This document shows, piece after piece, positions 27,083 through 35,280 of a stretch of DNA of 64,000 nt. The position numbers and the translations under genes were made by a program. Below the pieces are notes generated by a model. The model was not told the DNA's origin. It was given only the letters and a program-made list of their open reading frames with translations, and made no database searches. Each line of letters opens with the position of its first letter. Position 1 is the stretch's first letter. The stretch covers positions 1 to 64,000 of the forward strand of contig JASGDC010000022.1 of assembly GCA_047608145.1 (NCBI GenBank). Direction: 5' to 3'. This DNA comes from JASGDC01 sp047608145. Its GTDB lineage: Bacteria > Actinomycetota > Actinomycetes > Actinomycetales > Micrococcaceae.

Positions 27083-27751
27083 CTAAGATTCATTAGCAAA
27101 GAATTCAATCTCTTCAACGGTACCAAATACAATCATAATGCTATTGTCCTCAATCAAAGTATCGTAAGTCGCAATCTTTAAGTCCTCAGCTGCTTTTTTA
27201 GTCGCGATGACCGTTAGATTGTACTTAGAGCGAATCTTTGACTCAAGCAATGTCTGTCCAATAACTTCCCTAGGCGGACGCATCTTTGCAATTGAGTAAC
27301 CATCTCTAAATTCGATGAAGTCAAGAAGCTTTCCAGAAAGTAAATGGGCAATCTGTACTCCTGCATCTGCTTCAGGGTATACCACATGGTGTGCCCCAAT
27401 ACGCTCTAGAATCTTACCGTGTGCAGGTGTAATTGCTTTTACCCAAATATTTGGAATACCTAAATCTACTAAGTTTGCAGTAATTAATACACTAGCTTCA
27501 ATAGAAGTGCCGACTCCAACTACTGCGCATTTAAAGTCCTCTGCATCAAGTTGATCCAACGCAGCCATATTAGCTGCATCTGCTTGAACAATGTAAGTAA
27601 AGTCTTTAGACATTGCTTCCACTTTGCTCATACTACGCTCAATAGCAAGTACTTCACGCCCTTGCTTCATAAGTTGTTTCGCTGTTGCTGTACCAAAACG
27701 TCCCAGACCTATCACTAAGACAGCATCAAGATTTTTTGTTTTATCAACCAA
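27083..27751 (-). CDS. TrkA/KtrA potassium channel regulatory subunit
   Basis: The 222-residue protein has an RCK_N Rossmann domain starting with VLVIGLGRFGTATAKQL and a C-terminal RCK_C domain (from about residue 140). Single-RCK proteins of this size gate Trk/Ktr potassium transporters in response to nucleotides. It overlaps the end of the TrkH-type gene by eight bases, so both are translated from one mRNA. Confidence 0.92.
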   Translation of the reverse strand: MVDKTKNLDAVLVIGLGRFGTATAKQLMKQGREVLAIERSMSKVEAMSKDFTYIVQADAANMAALDQLDAEDFKCAVVGVGTSIEASVLITANLVDLGIPNIWVKAITPAHGKILERIGAHHVVYPEADAGVQIAHLLSGKLLDFIEFRDGYSIAKMRPPREVIGQTLLESKIRSKYNLTVIATKKAAEDLKIATYDTLIEDNSIMIVFGTVEEIEFFANES

Positions 27752-29129
27752 TTACTGGCCTTTCTTCCGGGTTACGATAGAGTTGCTTCTTACTTCTAAT
27801 AGCTAAAGCTGAAGCTACAGTAATTGTACCTACTCTACCTGCAAACATTAAAGCTGTAAGAATATATAAACCGTGTGGTGGCAGCTCTTGAGTAACTCCT
27901 AAACTCAATCCACAAGTACCGAATGCAGAAGTAGCCTCAAACAATGCCCTACTAATATCAATATTACCGATATGCGAGATTAAAGCAGCTGATACCCCTA
28001 CTAGGATAGTACCTAAAAATGTAACTGACACTGCCTGACGTAATACTGTAACTGGAATACGACGTCCAAATGCTTGCATGTCATCATCACCACGAGCTTC
28101 GGCGACGACTGCTAAACATAAAATTGCAAAGGTAGTAACTTTAATACCACCAGAGGTCGAAGCCGAACCACCACCGATAAACATTAAAACATCTGATACC
28201 AAAACTGAGGACTCATTCATATTTTGCGTATCTACTAAGTTAAAACCACCTGAACGAGTGTTTACCGAATAGAATAAGGAGTGCAAAATTCGTTGCCAAG
28301 CACTCATATCACCATACATTTTATCGTTGTTAGCATCTGCCAAGAAGAATAGCAACGCACCAAATAACAGTAAGAAAATAGTAGCTGAAATTGTTAATTT
28401 GGTATGTAAGTTCCATTTTTTCCATGAAAAACCACGCAGCTGAATAATTAGGAAAACTGGAAAACCCAAACTACCAATAAACACTCCTGCACAAATTATT
28501 GTCAAAATCCATGGATCGTTTTGATATATTCCAAGACCACCAACATCAATAGTGAAACCAGCATTATTAAATGAAGATACTGAATAGAATATTGATTTCC
28601 AAAGAGAATCTATTAACCCAAGACCTCTAGATAAGAAATGTGGAAATAACAATGCGGCCAGTACTGCTTCAATCGAAAGAGTAGTAACCACAATAGTTCT
28701 AAGTAGTCTACCGACATCGCTAATTTGACCTGCACCTGCAGCTCCCATTGCCAGCACTTTACTACGGACATTAAGTCTATGACTTACTGCATAGGTAAAT
28801 AATACAGCTACTGTAATGATACCTAGACCACCTATTTGAATAGCAGCCAAAATCACTACTTGCCCTGCGTAAGTCCAGGTAGTGGCAGTGTCAACACTAG
28901 TTAATCCAGTAACTGTAGTCGCCGATGCTGCAGTAAACAATGCCTGATAATAGGGCTGGCGTCCATACTCATGAGTCGCCCACGGCATACTAAGCAAAAA
29001 AGAAAAGAAAAAAATTACACCTGCGAATGAAAATAGCGCTAATCGGGCAGGCGAACTAAAGAGTACCTCGCTAACTAACGAGATTACTCTGTATAAAAAT
29101 TTATAAACTATTTCCCTAATTTTTGTCAT
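27744..29129 (-). CDS. TrkH/KtrB potassium transporter membrane subunit
   Basis: The 461-residue membrane protein has four repeated membrane-pore-membrane units with selectivity-filter segments such as TVTGLTSVD, SSFNNAGFTID, NTRSGGFNLVD and TSAFGTCGLSLG. The length fits KtrB. It imports potassium together with the TrkA-like protein encoded downstream. It is transcribed divergently from the deacetylase gene. Confidence 0.93.
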   Translation of the reverse strand: MTKIREIVYKFLYRVISLVSEVLFSSPARLALFSFAGVIFFFSFLLSMPWATHEYGRQPYYQALFTAASATTVTGLTSVDTATTWTYAGQVVILAAIQIGGLGIITVAVLFTYAVSHRLNVRSKVLAMGAAGAGQISDVGRLLRTIVVTTLSIEAVLAALLFPHFLSRGLGLIDSLWKSIFYSVSSFNNAGFTIDVGGLGIYQNDPWILTIICAGVFIGSLGFPVFLIIQLRGFSWKKWNLHTKLTISATIFLLLFGALLFFLADANNDKMYGDMSAWQRILHSLFYSVNTRSGGFNLVDTQNMNESSVLVSDVLMFIGGGSASTSGGIKVTTFAILCLAVVAEARGDDDMQAFGRRIPVTVLRQAVSVTFLGTILVGVSAALISHIGNIDISRALFEATSAFGTCGLSLGVTQELPPHGLYILTALMFAGRVGTITVASALAIRSKKQLYRNPEERPVIG

Positions 29130-29207
29130 GAAATTTCTTGTACAAAATAGCGACTGAAATTATATTCTATACCACCATATTGGACTTAATCAGCAACTTA
29201 AAGTACG

Positions 29208-30419
29208 GTGTCGAGTATGGATATTTTTAGGCGCAAAAAGAAGAATCCCACTACCCATGTAGTCTGGGATAAAAAGTTATTGCGCTATAATTTTGGACCT
29301 TCACACCCAATGAACCCAATTCGTTTAGATTTAACCTCTAAATTAATGCAAAACTTTGGACTATTCGACCTAAAAGATGTCAAACTAATTAAACCTCGGA
29401 AAGCTAGCGATACGGAATTAGCAGAAACCCATAATCCCACTTATATAGCTTCTGTACATCGTGCTGAGCATGGAGTTAAAGATAAAACTAAAGGTTTAGG
29501 TAGTGAAGATGTACCACTTTTTGATGAGATTCACGATACTTCAGCCTTAATATATGGCGCCTCTACTCAAGCAGCAGAATCTATTATATCTGGTAAAGCC
29601 ATTCGCGCCTTTAATTTTTCTGGAGGCATGCATCACGCCTCAAGTGATAAAGCAGGTGGGTTTTGTGTTTATAACGATATTGCTGGAGCAATAAAAAAAT
29701 TCCTTAATGCGGGCTACCATAAAATTTTATACATAGATTTAGACGCTCATCATGGAGATGGAACCCAAAATATTTTTTGGAAAGATCCAAGAGTAGTAAC
29801 TATTTCTATTCATGAATCTGGAAAGACCCTATACCCTGGCACTGGAACAATCAATGAAATTGGGCATAAAAAAGCTAAAGGTACCAGCATTAATGTCCCG
29901 CTACCAGCTGGCACCTCTAATGCTGATTGGTTGCGTACTTTTCATGCGATAGTTCCACAAATTGTAGAAGCTTGGCACCCTGAAATAATAGTTTCCCAAC
30001 ATGGCTGTGATGGACATCGTTCTGACTATTTGACACATCTAAACCTAACTATTGACGCATTTGCGGTAGCAGCAACAAAAATACGAGACTTAAGCGAAAA
30101 ATATTGTAATGGTAAATGGCTAGCTACTGGTGGCGGTGGCTACAATATCTTAGATGTAGTACCTAGGGCATGGACTCAACTACTCGCTGTGCTTGCTAAT
30201 AAAGACTTACCGTTAGAATCATTAGTGCCACAAACCTGGATAGATTATGTAAAAGAAACACAAGAACGTGATGTATGCGAAACACTTGGTGACAAAACTG
30301 AAATTTGGTGGCGTTCATGGGAAATTGGGCATGATACCACCCAGCCTATCGATAAAATAATTACTGAAGTTCGCACAAAGATTTTCCCATACTATGATCT
30401 AGATCCTTGGTTTTCGTAA
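29208..30419 (+). CDS. Class I/II histone deacetylase-like protein (AcuC)
   Basis: The 403-residue protein has the zinc-dependent deacetylase core. GGMHHASSDKAGGFCVYND contains the His-His pair, DLDAHHGDGTQNIFW supplies Asp/His metal ligands, and GCDGHRSD and ATGGGGYN follow. The N-terminal 25 residues are basic (RRKKKN). Bacterial AcuC removes acetyl groups from proteins such as acetyl-CoA synthetase. No acetoin genes are adjacent, so the substrate is unknown. The start is GTG 29208, and an ATG three codons later is possible. Confidence 0.9.
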   Translation: MSSMDIFRRKKKNPTTHVVWDKKLLRYNFGPSHPMNPIRLDLTSKLMQNFGLFDLKDVKLIKPRKASDTELAETHNPTYIASVHRAEHGVKDKTKGLGSEDVPLFDEIHDTSALIYGASTQAAESIISGKAIRAFNFSGGMHHASSDKAGGFCVYNDIAGAIKKFLNAGYHKILYIDLDAHHGDGTQNIFWKDPRVVTISIHESGKTLYPGTGTINEIGHKKAKGTSINVPLPAGTSNADWLRTFHAIVPQIVEAWHPEIIVSQHGCDGHRSDYLTHLNLTIDAFAVAATKIRDLSEKYCNGKWLATGGGGYNILDVVPRAWTQLLAVLANKDLPLESLVPQTWIDYVKETQERDVCETLGDKTEIWWRSWEIGHDTTQPIDKIITEVRTKIFPYYDLDPWFS

Positions 30420-30501
30420 TAATTACCCTAAATCCTTAAAACTAATGTAGACTGTATATAGTACTTAGGTAACATTCCCTACATATTTGTGAGGTTTCTA
30501 A

Positions 30502-30600
30502 ATGGGATCTGTAATTAAGAAGCGTCGTAAGAGGATGGCGAAGAAGAAGCATCGTAAGCTACTTCGTAAAACTCGTCACCAACGTCGTAACAAGAAGTAA
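30502..30600 (+). CDS. 30S ribosomal protein bS22 (AURKAIP1/COX24-type)
   Basis: The 32-residue product begins MGSVIKKRRKRM and is almost entirely Lys/Arg. It is nearly identical in pattern to mycobacterial bS22, a tiny actinobacterial ribosomal protein sharing the AURKAIP1/COX24 motif. GAGG precedes ATG 30502 by seven bases, and a strong terminator follows immediately. The gene is easy to miss because of its size. Confidence 0.93.
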   Translation: MGSVIKKRRKRMAKKKHRKLLRKTRHQRRNKK

Positions 30601-30606
30601 AAACTT

Positions 30607-30643
30607 CGGCTCTGGCTTTATAAGCTAGAGCCGATTTTTATTT
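30607..30643. terminator. Strong terminator between bS22 and HAD genes
   Basis: CGGCTCTGGCTT (30607-30618) pairs with AAGCTAGAGCCG (30622-30633) with one G:U, followed by ATTTTTATTT. It terminates bS22. The HAD gene stop lies inside the T-run on the other strand. Confidence 0.85.
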
Positions 30644-31303
30644 AAGAATATCCCAATCTCGAAACTTAGCATACCGCCTTAATTCAAAATCTGGGCGAAC
30701 TGCTGTTGGCTTTCCTACACTCTTTAATAGTGGAATATCATTTACTGAATCACTGTAGGCATAACACTCATCTAAGTCATAGCCATGATCCTGAGCTAAC
30801 AAACGGACTAGGGTTTGTTTCCGTTCGGCATGTAAAAAATCACCTTTGAGCTTACCAGTAAATTTGCCATCTACTAGATCTTCTAAGGTACCAAAGCCTT
30901 CGGTCATATTAAGCTTCTTTTTAATAACTTTGGCTAAGATATTAGGTGAAGCAGTAATCACATATGTATCATGCCCTGCTTCCTGATGTTCTTTTAATCT
31001 AGAAATAGCCTTTGGGTTTAACTTAGGGACAATTTCTTTATCATAAACCTCAGTTAAAATATCTTCTAGCCAAGAATAGTCCACACCATTACCAAAAGGA
31101 ATACCTTCTTGGGCTACCTTTTTCATCAGATTAGTGTTTTCACCAATATACTTAAATCTAGTACCTTCATAAATTTGGCGAGCAATATCTCTAACTCTAA
31201 TAAACTTTCGTCGATACATTTCTTTTAAGAAATATAGCGAAGCAAAACCACGCACTAATGTGTTATCCAAATCAAAGAATGCAGCTATTTTTGTTTCGGG
31301 CAT
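30638..31303 (-). CDS. HAD family hydrolase, SerB/subfamily IB
   Basis: The 221-residue protein has HAD motif I FFDLDNTLVRG (about residues 9-19), motif II TASPN and motif IV with YSDSVNDIPLL. Subfamily IB members include phosphoserine phosphatase-like and lipid-phosphate phosphatases; the basic helical cap segment (EMYRRKFIRVRD) resembles the latter. The exact substrate is unknown. It lies between bS22 and the sortase unit. Confidence 0.88.
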   Translation of the reverse strand: MPETKIAAFFDLDNTLVRGFASLYFLKEMYRRKFIRVRDIARQIYEGTRFKYIGENTNLMKKVAQEGIPFGNGVDYSWLEDILTEVYDKEIVPKLNPKAISRLKEHQEAGHDTYVITASPNILAKVIKKKLNMTEGFGTLEDLVDGKFTGKLKGDFLHAERKQTLVRLLAQDHGYDLDECYAYSDSVNDIPLLKSVGKPTAVRPDFELRRYAKFRDWDILK

Positions 31304-31381
31304 AAGTTCATCATACTAGAAATCTGTAATAATTTGTTTTGAATATATTAATGACTAGATAAGCAGTTTTAGGTACCATTT

Positions 31382-31564
31382 CTATTTTCTAAATACTTGA
31401 GTATTAATAGCTCCTACCTCTGGGTCTGATAGTGGGAAATAATGACTTAACCAAGGGAAAAAGTAATTCATCAAAAAATATAGTACTGCTACTAAAAGTA
31501 ATAATCCAAATAAAATACGAAATATAAGTGGGCCAGGTAAATGACGCCAAATCCAACCATACAT
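31382..31564 (-). CDS. Small membrane protein linked to class E sortase
   Basis: The 60-residue protein has one membrane helix (FRILFGLLLLVAVLYFLMNYFF) after MYGWIWRHLPGP. It starts four bases after the sortase stop. A small protein with this WRxLPGP-helix pattern commonly follows the srtE gene in actinobacteria. The role is unknown; cooperation with the sortase is inferred from linkage only. Confidence 0.75.
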   Translation of the reverse strand: MYGWIWRHLPGPLIFRILFGLLLLVAVLYFLMNYFFPWLSHYFPLSDPEVGAINTQVFRK

Positions 31565-31568
31565 TTAA

Positions 31569-32309
31569 CTATGCATCTCCTTGCACTTGAGCTACAATTT
31601 TAGCAATCTCTGCCGGAGCTCCTGCAGAAGCAGGTCGCCAACCAGTATAAACCGCATATGCAGCTACACGCTCATGGTCTGTATAACGAGGATGGCAGCT
31701 AGTTAAAGTCATATAACGTTCATTAGGTTTAGCACCATCGACGGTAGGCACTGGATCAATTACATCAGAACGAGATGGATGAATATACATAGAATTGCGA
31801 TATGTGTACTGATAAAAACCATCTTTAGTTTGTACATATATATGATCACCTGGCTGTAACTCGCCAATTAAATTAAGCACTGAACCACTGGTATTACGAT
31901 GACCAGCAACAGCGAAGTTACCTACCTGCCCTGGTTCCTGGCTATCTACATAATGCCCTATACCCAGAGTATCCAAAATATCAACACCTGTACCTTGAAC
32001 AAGTGGCCTAGAATAATCTGCACCAAAGCGTGGAATATAGATTACTCCATACTGCTGCCCATATTGTTTAGTACTAGTATCAACAACTGGATCCCCAAAA
32101 CTACTCATATTATTATCTTGAGCTGGTTTAACTACAGAGAAGTTTTTTGAAATATTATGCACCATTTTTTTCTGAGCTTTATCTGCTGTGTAATCGGTAT
32201 AGAAAAGCTGCCATACTACATATAGCATAGCAATTACACCAGCTGTTAAAATAAGTTCACCAAAAACTTGTAAGAAAGTCAAAGCTGAGCTCGACTTAGT
32301 TTTACTCAA
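31569..32309 (-). CDS. Class E sortase
   Basis: The 246-residue protein has an N-terminal membrane anchor (residues 16-37) and a sortase domain with His137 (VAGHRNTSG), Cys205 (TLTSCHP) and Arg214 (ERVAAYAVY). The TLTSC motif and the location beside crgA are typical of actinobacterial class E housekeeping sortases. These anchor surface proteins to peptidoglycan cross-bridges, which links it to the FemABX genes 3 kb away. Divergent from crgA. Confidence 0.93.
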   Translation of the reverse strand: MSKTKSSSALTFLQVFGELILTAGVIAMLYVVWQLFYTDYTADKAQKKMVHNISKNFSVVKPAQDNNMSSFGDPVVDTSTKQYGQQYGVIYIPRFGADYSRPLVQGTGVDILDTLGIGHYVDSQEPGQVGNFAVAGHRNTSGSVLNLIGELQPGDHIYVQTKDGFYQYTYRNSMYIHPSRSDVIDPVPTVDGAKPNERYMTLTSCHPRYTDHERVAAYAVYTGWRPASAGAPAEIAKIVAQVQGDA

Positions 32310-32402
32310 TGGGGCTCTCCTTGCATTTTAATCCTGTATATAGACTAGCAAGCCTTTAAAATAAAATAAAGAATATATTAACTATGTAGGAGATAAGCTT
32401 AA

Positions 32403-32672
32403 ATGAGTAAAGAAAAAAGTGAACGTCGAAAACTAATGCGTCTTAGAAAAGATCCATTACGCAAAACTTCTGATATTCGTTTCGATGGCACTAATAACCC
32501 AAGGTGGTTAATTCCCGCTATGCTGACATGCTTCATTATCGGTATTACTTGGGTAACAATTTATTCACTAACCGAAGGTTTATTCCCTATATACTTTATT
32601 GGTGGTTGGAATATTGTAATTGGGTTTGCGTTAATTATTATAGGCTTTATCCTAGCAACTCGTTGGAAATAA
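32403..32672 (+). CDS. crgA: Cell division protein CrgA
   Basis: The 89-residue protein has a basic N-terminal tail and two membrane helices (PAMLTCFIIGITWVTIYSL and NIVIGFALIIIGFILATRW), the hallmark of CrgA. In actinobacteria CrgA recruits FtsZ, FtsI and CwsA to the septum. AGGAG precedes ATG 32403. In most relatives crgA is close to rhomboid, ppiA and gyrA; here the surface island separates them. Confidence 0.93.
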   Translation: MSKEKSERRKLMRLRKDPLRKTSDIRFDGTNNPRWLIPAMLTCFIIGITWVTIYSLTEGLFPIYFIGGWNIVIGFALIIIGFILATRWK

Positions 32673-32674
32673 AA

Positions 32675-33490
32675 CTATAATTCTTCCTGAAAGTCATGAT
32701 GATGACGGTCTTGTTCATCTGGAATCACCATATAATCACCATAGAGTTTAGTTAACACATCGTCATAGTTTTTAGTAGCTAAAAATTTCTTTCCTTCAAA
32801 AACAACTTCTGTAAGATTTTTAAAATCTTCAAGATTATACATATCTCGTGATGCTGGTAATGTAAAAGTATCAGGTGTATAGCATATTACTTCAGTTAGA
32901 TTTTCATTGTCATTATACTTTTCCATTGTTTTAATCATATTTTTATGCATGGGACCGAATATAAAATTAGCCTTATAGGAGCGTTTTTTAATACTATCAA
33001 TAACTTTTTTAATTAATGAAACTTCTTTTTTATCTGAAGGATAATAATAATAAAAATAATCTAAAATTTTCCGATAAAAAGCTAATTTTTTAAACTGAAT
33101 TTTAAACTTTATATTATTATCTATCTTTTTATCTACAGGGAAAATATCAAGAAACAAACCTTTTTGAATTGGCAAAAACTCATTGGTACGTTCATAGATA
33201 TTACTATTCTTTAGAATAACTTTATTATGATCTCTCATATAGTAAACATCTGTTTCTTGATTTTGTAAGAAGAAATTTTCACCTAGCTCTTTATTAAAAA
33301 TCTTAGTAAAACGTTCTAAATCTTCACGCAACATCCAAATATCAATATCATCATCCCAAGGAATAAACCCCTTATGCCTAACCGCTCCTAATAAGGTACC
33401 ATAAGCTAAAGAATAAGAAATATCATGCTTCCTGCAAACTTCATCCACATTAACAAGTATATTGAACACTTCTTGTTGTAACTTATTCAT
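32675..33490 (-). CDS. LicD family phosphotransferase
   Basis: The 271-residue protein carries the LicD core YGTLLGAVRHKGFIPWDDDI (about residues 30-49), where the DDD triad binds metal. LicD enzymes transfer phosphocholine or similar groups from CDP-activated donors to surface glycans. The codon and base use is very AT-rich, with long Lys/Ile/Asn runs, suggesting acquisition. It lies downstream of the WbaP-type transferase on the same strand. A paralog is at 45817-46635. Confidence 0.9.
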   Translation of the reverse strand: MNKLQQEVFNILVNVDEVCRKHDISYSLAYGTLLGAVRHKGFIPWDDDIDIWMLREDLERFTKIFNKELGENFFLQNQETDVYYMRDHNKVILKNSNIYERTNEFLPIQKGLFLDIFPVDKKIDNNIKFKIQFKKLAFYRKILDYFYYYYPSDKKEVSLIKKVIDSIKKRSYKANFIFGPMHKNMIKTMEKYNDNENLTEVICYTPDTFTLPASRDMYNLEDFKNLTEVVFEGKKFLATKNYDDVLTKLYGDYMVIPDEQDRHHHDFQEEL

Positions 33491-33559
33491 AAATATATCC
33501 TTAACCTCTAAGCATTCTATTTTATATCATAAAAGTAAATGATAAATAGGATACTAGCA

Positions 33560-35032
33560 TTAATATGAATTCTCACCTTTAAGCATTACTTTGACGGTCT
33601 TTAGCATAATAAATATATCGTTAAATATGGACCAGTTTTCCACATAAGTAAGGTCCAAGTTAATGCGTTGCTCCCAAGAGACATCACTACGACCACTAAC
33701 TTGCCACAACCCAGTAATACCTGGTTTAACTTTTAAACGACGGAAATGTGCATAATCTAAATCTACTTCAGCAATTTCATTAGTATTTTTTATTTCATCA
33801 GGTACCAATGGTCTAGGCCCTACGATACTCATATCACCTTTAAACACATTAAAAAGCTGTGGAATCTCATCAATTGAATATTTTCGGATAAACTTTCCAA
33901 CTTTAGTAACACGTGGATCGTCCTTAGTTTTAAATACGTCACCTGTTTCTTCATCAATCTGCCTTGCAGTATCGAAAGAGTCTGGTGCATTAATTTTCAT
34001 TGAACGAAATTTATAAATATTAAAGCTTTTGCCGTTAAGACCTTCACGTTCTTGAGAAAAAATAAGCGGACCACGATCTTCAATTTTAATAGCTATAGCA
34101 GTAATCAACATAAATGGTGAAAATACTGTCAACGCTACAGAAGAAATAAAAATATCCATAATGCGTTTCAGTCTAATCTGATTTCCATCAAATTTAGGTA
34201 GTTCAAACTTAACGAAAGACATTTCGCCTATGTACTGCAAAAAAGTCCTGCTACTAGAAAGATCAAAAATCTGTGAAAATACAATTAAATTAGGTTTTGA
34301 TTTAATTTCTTCAAAGTCCCAAATCATATTTTGAATAGCTTCACTAGTTTCAGCAAGGTAACTTACAATCGCAACTGTGTGGATATCTTCATCTGTTTTC
34401 TCTAACCAACTAATTAGACTATCTTCTGAACCAGCTACTTTTACACCTTCAATATCCTTTTTTAAAGGCATTTTTTTACGAGTTTTAATTTCAAAAACTG
34501 CTTCAATCTCATAACCAAGTCTTTTATTTCGGCGAAAAGTATTGATAGCTTCTGCTAAATCTTTTTCAAATCCAACAAGAACTACCTTATTCATCCATTT
34601 TGCTTTATTACGCATTGAATAAAGCAAATATCGCCAAACTAAATGGTTAAGCAAAAGAAGTGCAACTCCAATTGCTAATGCGGATCCCATGAAAACTCTT
34701 GATATTTGAATCTTAATAAGCACTGAAAAAATTGCTAGGATACCGAAAAAAACAAAAGTGGCAGTAAAAACATTTTTATACTCATCACTATTGGTACCAA
34801 GGTTTTTCTCATCGTAAACTGAAAAAGTTAAAAAAGTAAAAAACCATAGAATAACTAACGCACTAGAAAATTCGATATAGCTAACGGTAAAACTATCGAA
34901 CTGAATGTACGGAGTTTTATCAAGATTGAATTTCCAAAAATAAGAAACCGCAACGGTAACAATAATGCAAATAAAATCAGTTATTCCCAAAATAACTTTA
35001 AAGGAATCTACCCACCGACTAGCCATAAACAT
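33560..35032 (-). CDS. Polyprenyl glycosylphosphotransferase (WbaP/CpsE-type)
   Basis: The 490-residue protein has four N-terminal membrane helices, a nucleotide-binding-like middle part and the C-terminal bacterial sugar transferase domain, with KRIMDIFISSVAL, YKFRSM, SIDEIPQLFNVFKGDMSIVGPRP and KPGITGLWQVSGR. Such enzymes attach the first sugar phosphate to undecaprenyl phosphate and start a capsule or cell-wall glycan repeat. It fits with the flippase, epimerase and glycosyltransferase genes at 47.8-52.8 kb. Confidence 0.93.
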   Translation of the reverse strand: MFMASRWVDSFKVILGITDFICIIVTVAVSYFWKFNLDKTPYIQFDSFTVSYIEFSSALVILWFFTFLTFSVYDEKNLGTNSDEYKNVFTATFVFFGILAIFSVLIKIQISRVFMGSALAIGVALLLLNHLVWRYLLYSMRNKAKWMNKVVLVGFEKDLAEAINTFRRNKRLGYEIEAVFEIKTRKKMPLKKDIEGVKVAGSEDSLISWLEKTDEDIHTVAIVSYLAETSEAIQNMIWDFEEIKSKPNLIVFSQIFDLSSSRTFLQYIGEMSFVKFELPKFDGNQIRLKRIMDIFISSVALTVFSPFMLITAIAIKIEDRGPLIFSQEREGLNGKSFNIYKFRSMKINAPDSFDTARQIDEETGDVFKTKDDPRVTKVGKFIRKYSIDEIPQLFNVFKGDMSIVGPRPLVPDEIKNTNEIAEVDLDYAHFRRLKVKPGITGLWQVSGRSDVSWEQRINLDLTYVENWSIFNDIFIMLKTVKVMLKGENSY

Positions 35033-35124
35033 CTACTACCCTCTATACAAACAAACTCAAGCACATACAAAACTATAGCTTAAAAAGCGACAATCTTATA
35101 TATCTAATAAACACATAAACACAA

Positions 35125-35155
35125 CAAAAAATAATCCCACTTCAAATGAAGTAGG
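35125..35155 (-). terminator. Rho-independent terminator of the tRNA-like gene
   Basis: On the minus strand, CCTACTTC-ATTT-GAAGTGGG (complement of 35136-35155, 8 bp with one G:U) is followed by ATTATTTTTT. It starts nine bases after the tRNA-like 3' end. Confidence 0.85.
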
Positions 35156-35164
35156 ATATAATAG

Positions 35165-35220
35165 TGGAGGAGACTGGATTCGAACCAGTTATAGCAGTTC
35201 CCAACTGAGTGCACCCCCCC
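35165..35220 (-). ncRNA. tRNA-like RNA lacking an anticodon arm
   Basis: The minus strand gives 56 nt that fold like a tRNA without an anticodon arm. The acceptor stem pairs GGGGGGG (35220-35214) with CTCCTCC (35172-35166), including G3:U70 and G6:U67, with discriminator A at 35165; the next bases are CT, so CCA must be added later. A short D-stem GCA/TGC encloses CTCAGTTGGGAAC, which has the D-loop style AGTTGGGA. Only UAUA links it to a perfect T-arm (ACTGG-TTCGAAT-CCAGT). It has its own promoter and terminator and lies just behind two femABX genes. G3:U70 plus A73 is the known alanyl-tRNA synthetase signal. It resembles neither tmRNA (no tag frame, ordinary D-loop) nor a class II tRNA. A decayed tRNA-Ala is the main alternative. 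Confidence 0.75.
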
Positions 35221-35251
35221 TTGGTTAGCCGTTAAAACGACTATGAATATT

Positions 35252-35280
35252 ACTATACACTACCTAAGTTTTCTTTTCAA
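35252..35280 (-). promoter_or_regulatory. Promoter of the tRNA-like gene
   Basis: On the minus strand, TTGAAA (complement of 35275-35280) and TATAGT (complement of 35252-35257) are exactly 17 nt apart. The promoter overlaps the end of the femABX gene and would start transcription around 35243-35246, leaving a leader of roughly 25 nt for RNase P removal. Confidence 0.65.

Noticed and set aside
35165..35220. Reading the tRNA-like gene as a class II tRNA (Ser/Leu) with a long variable arm
   Set aside because: CAGTT-GGG-AACTG could be a variable-arm hairpin, but no sequence upstream on the minus strand can supply the 5' acceptor strand, D-arm and anticodon arm for that model. The GGGGGGG strand pairs perfectly in register only with the short model.
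35165..35220. tmRNA or tmRNA half
   Set aside because: tmRNA also has alanine identity and no anticodon arm, but here there is no tag-peptide frame, no pseudoknot region and no room: promoter and terminator are only about 100 bp apart. The D-loop is of ordinary tRNA style.
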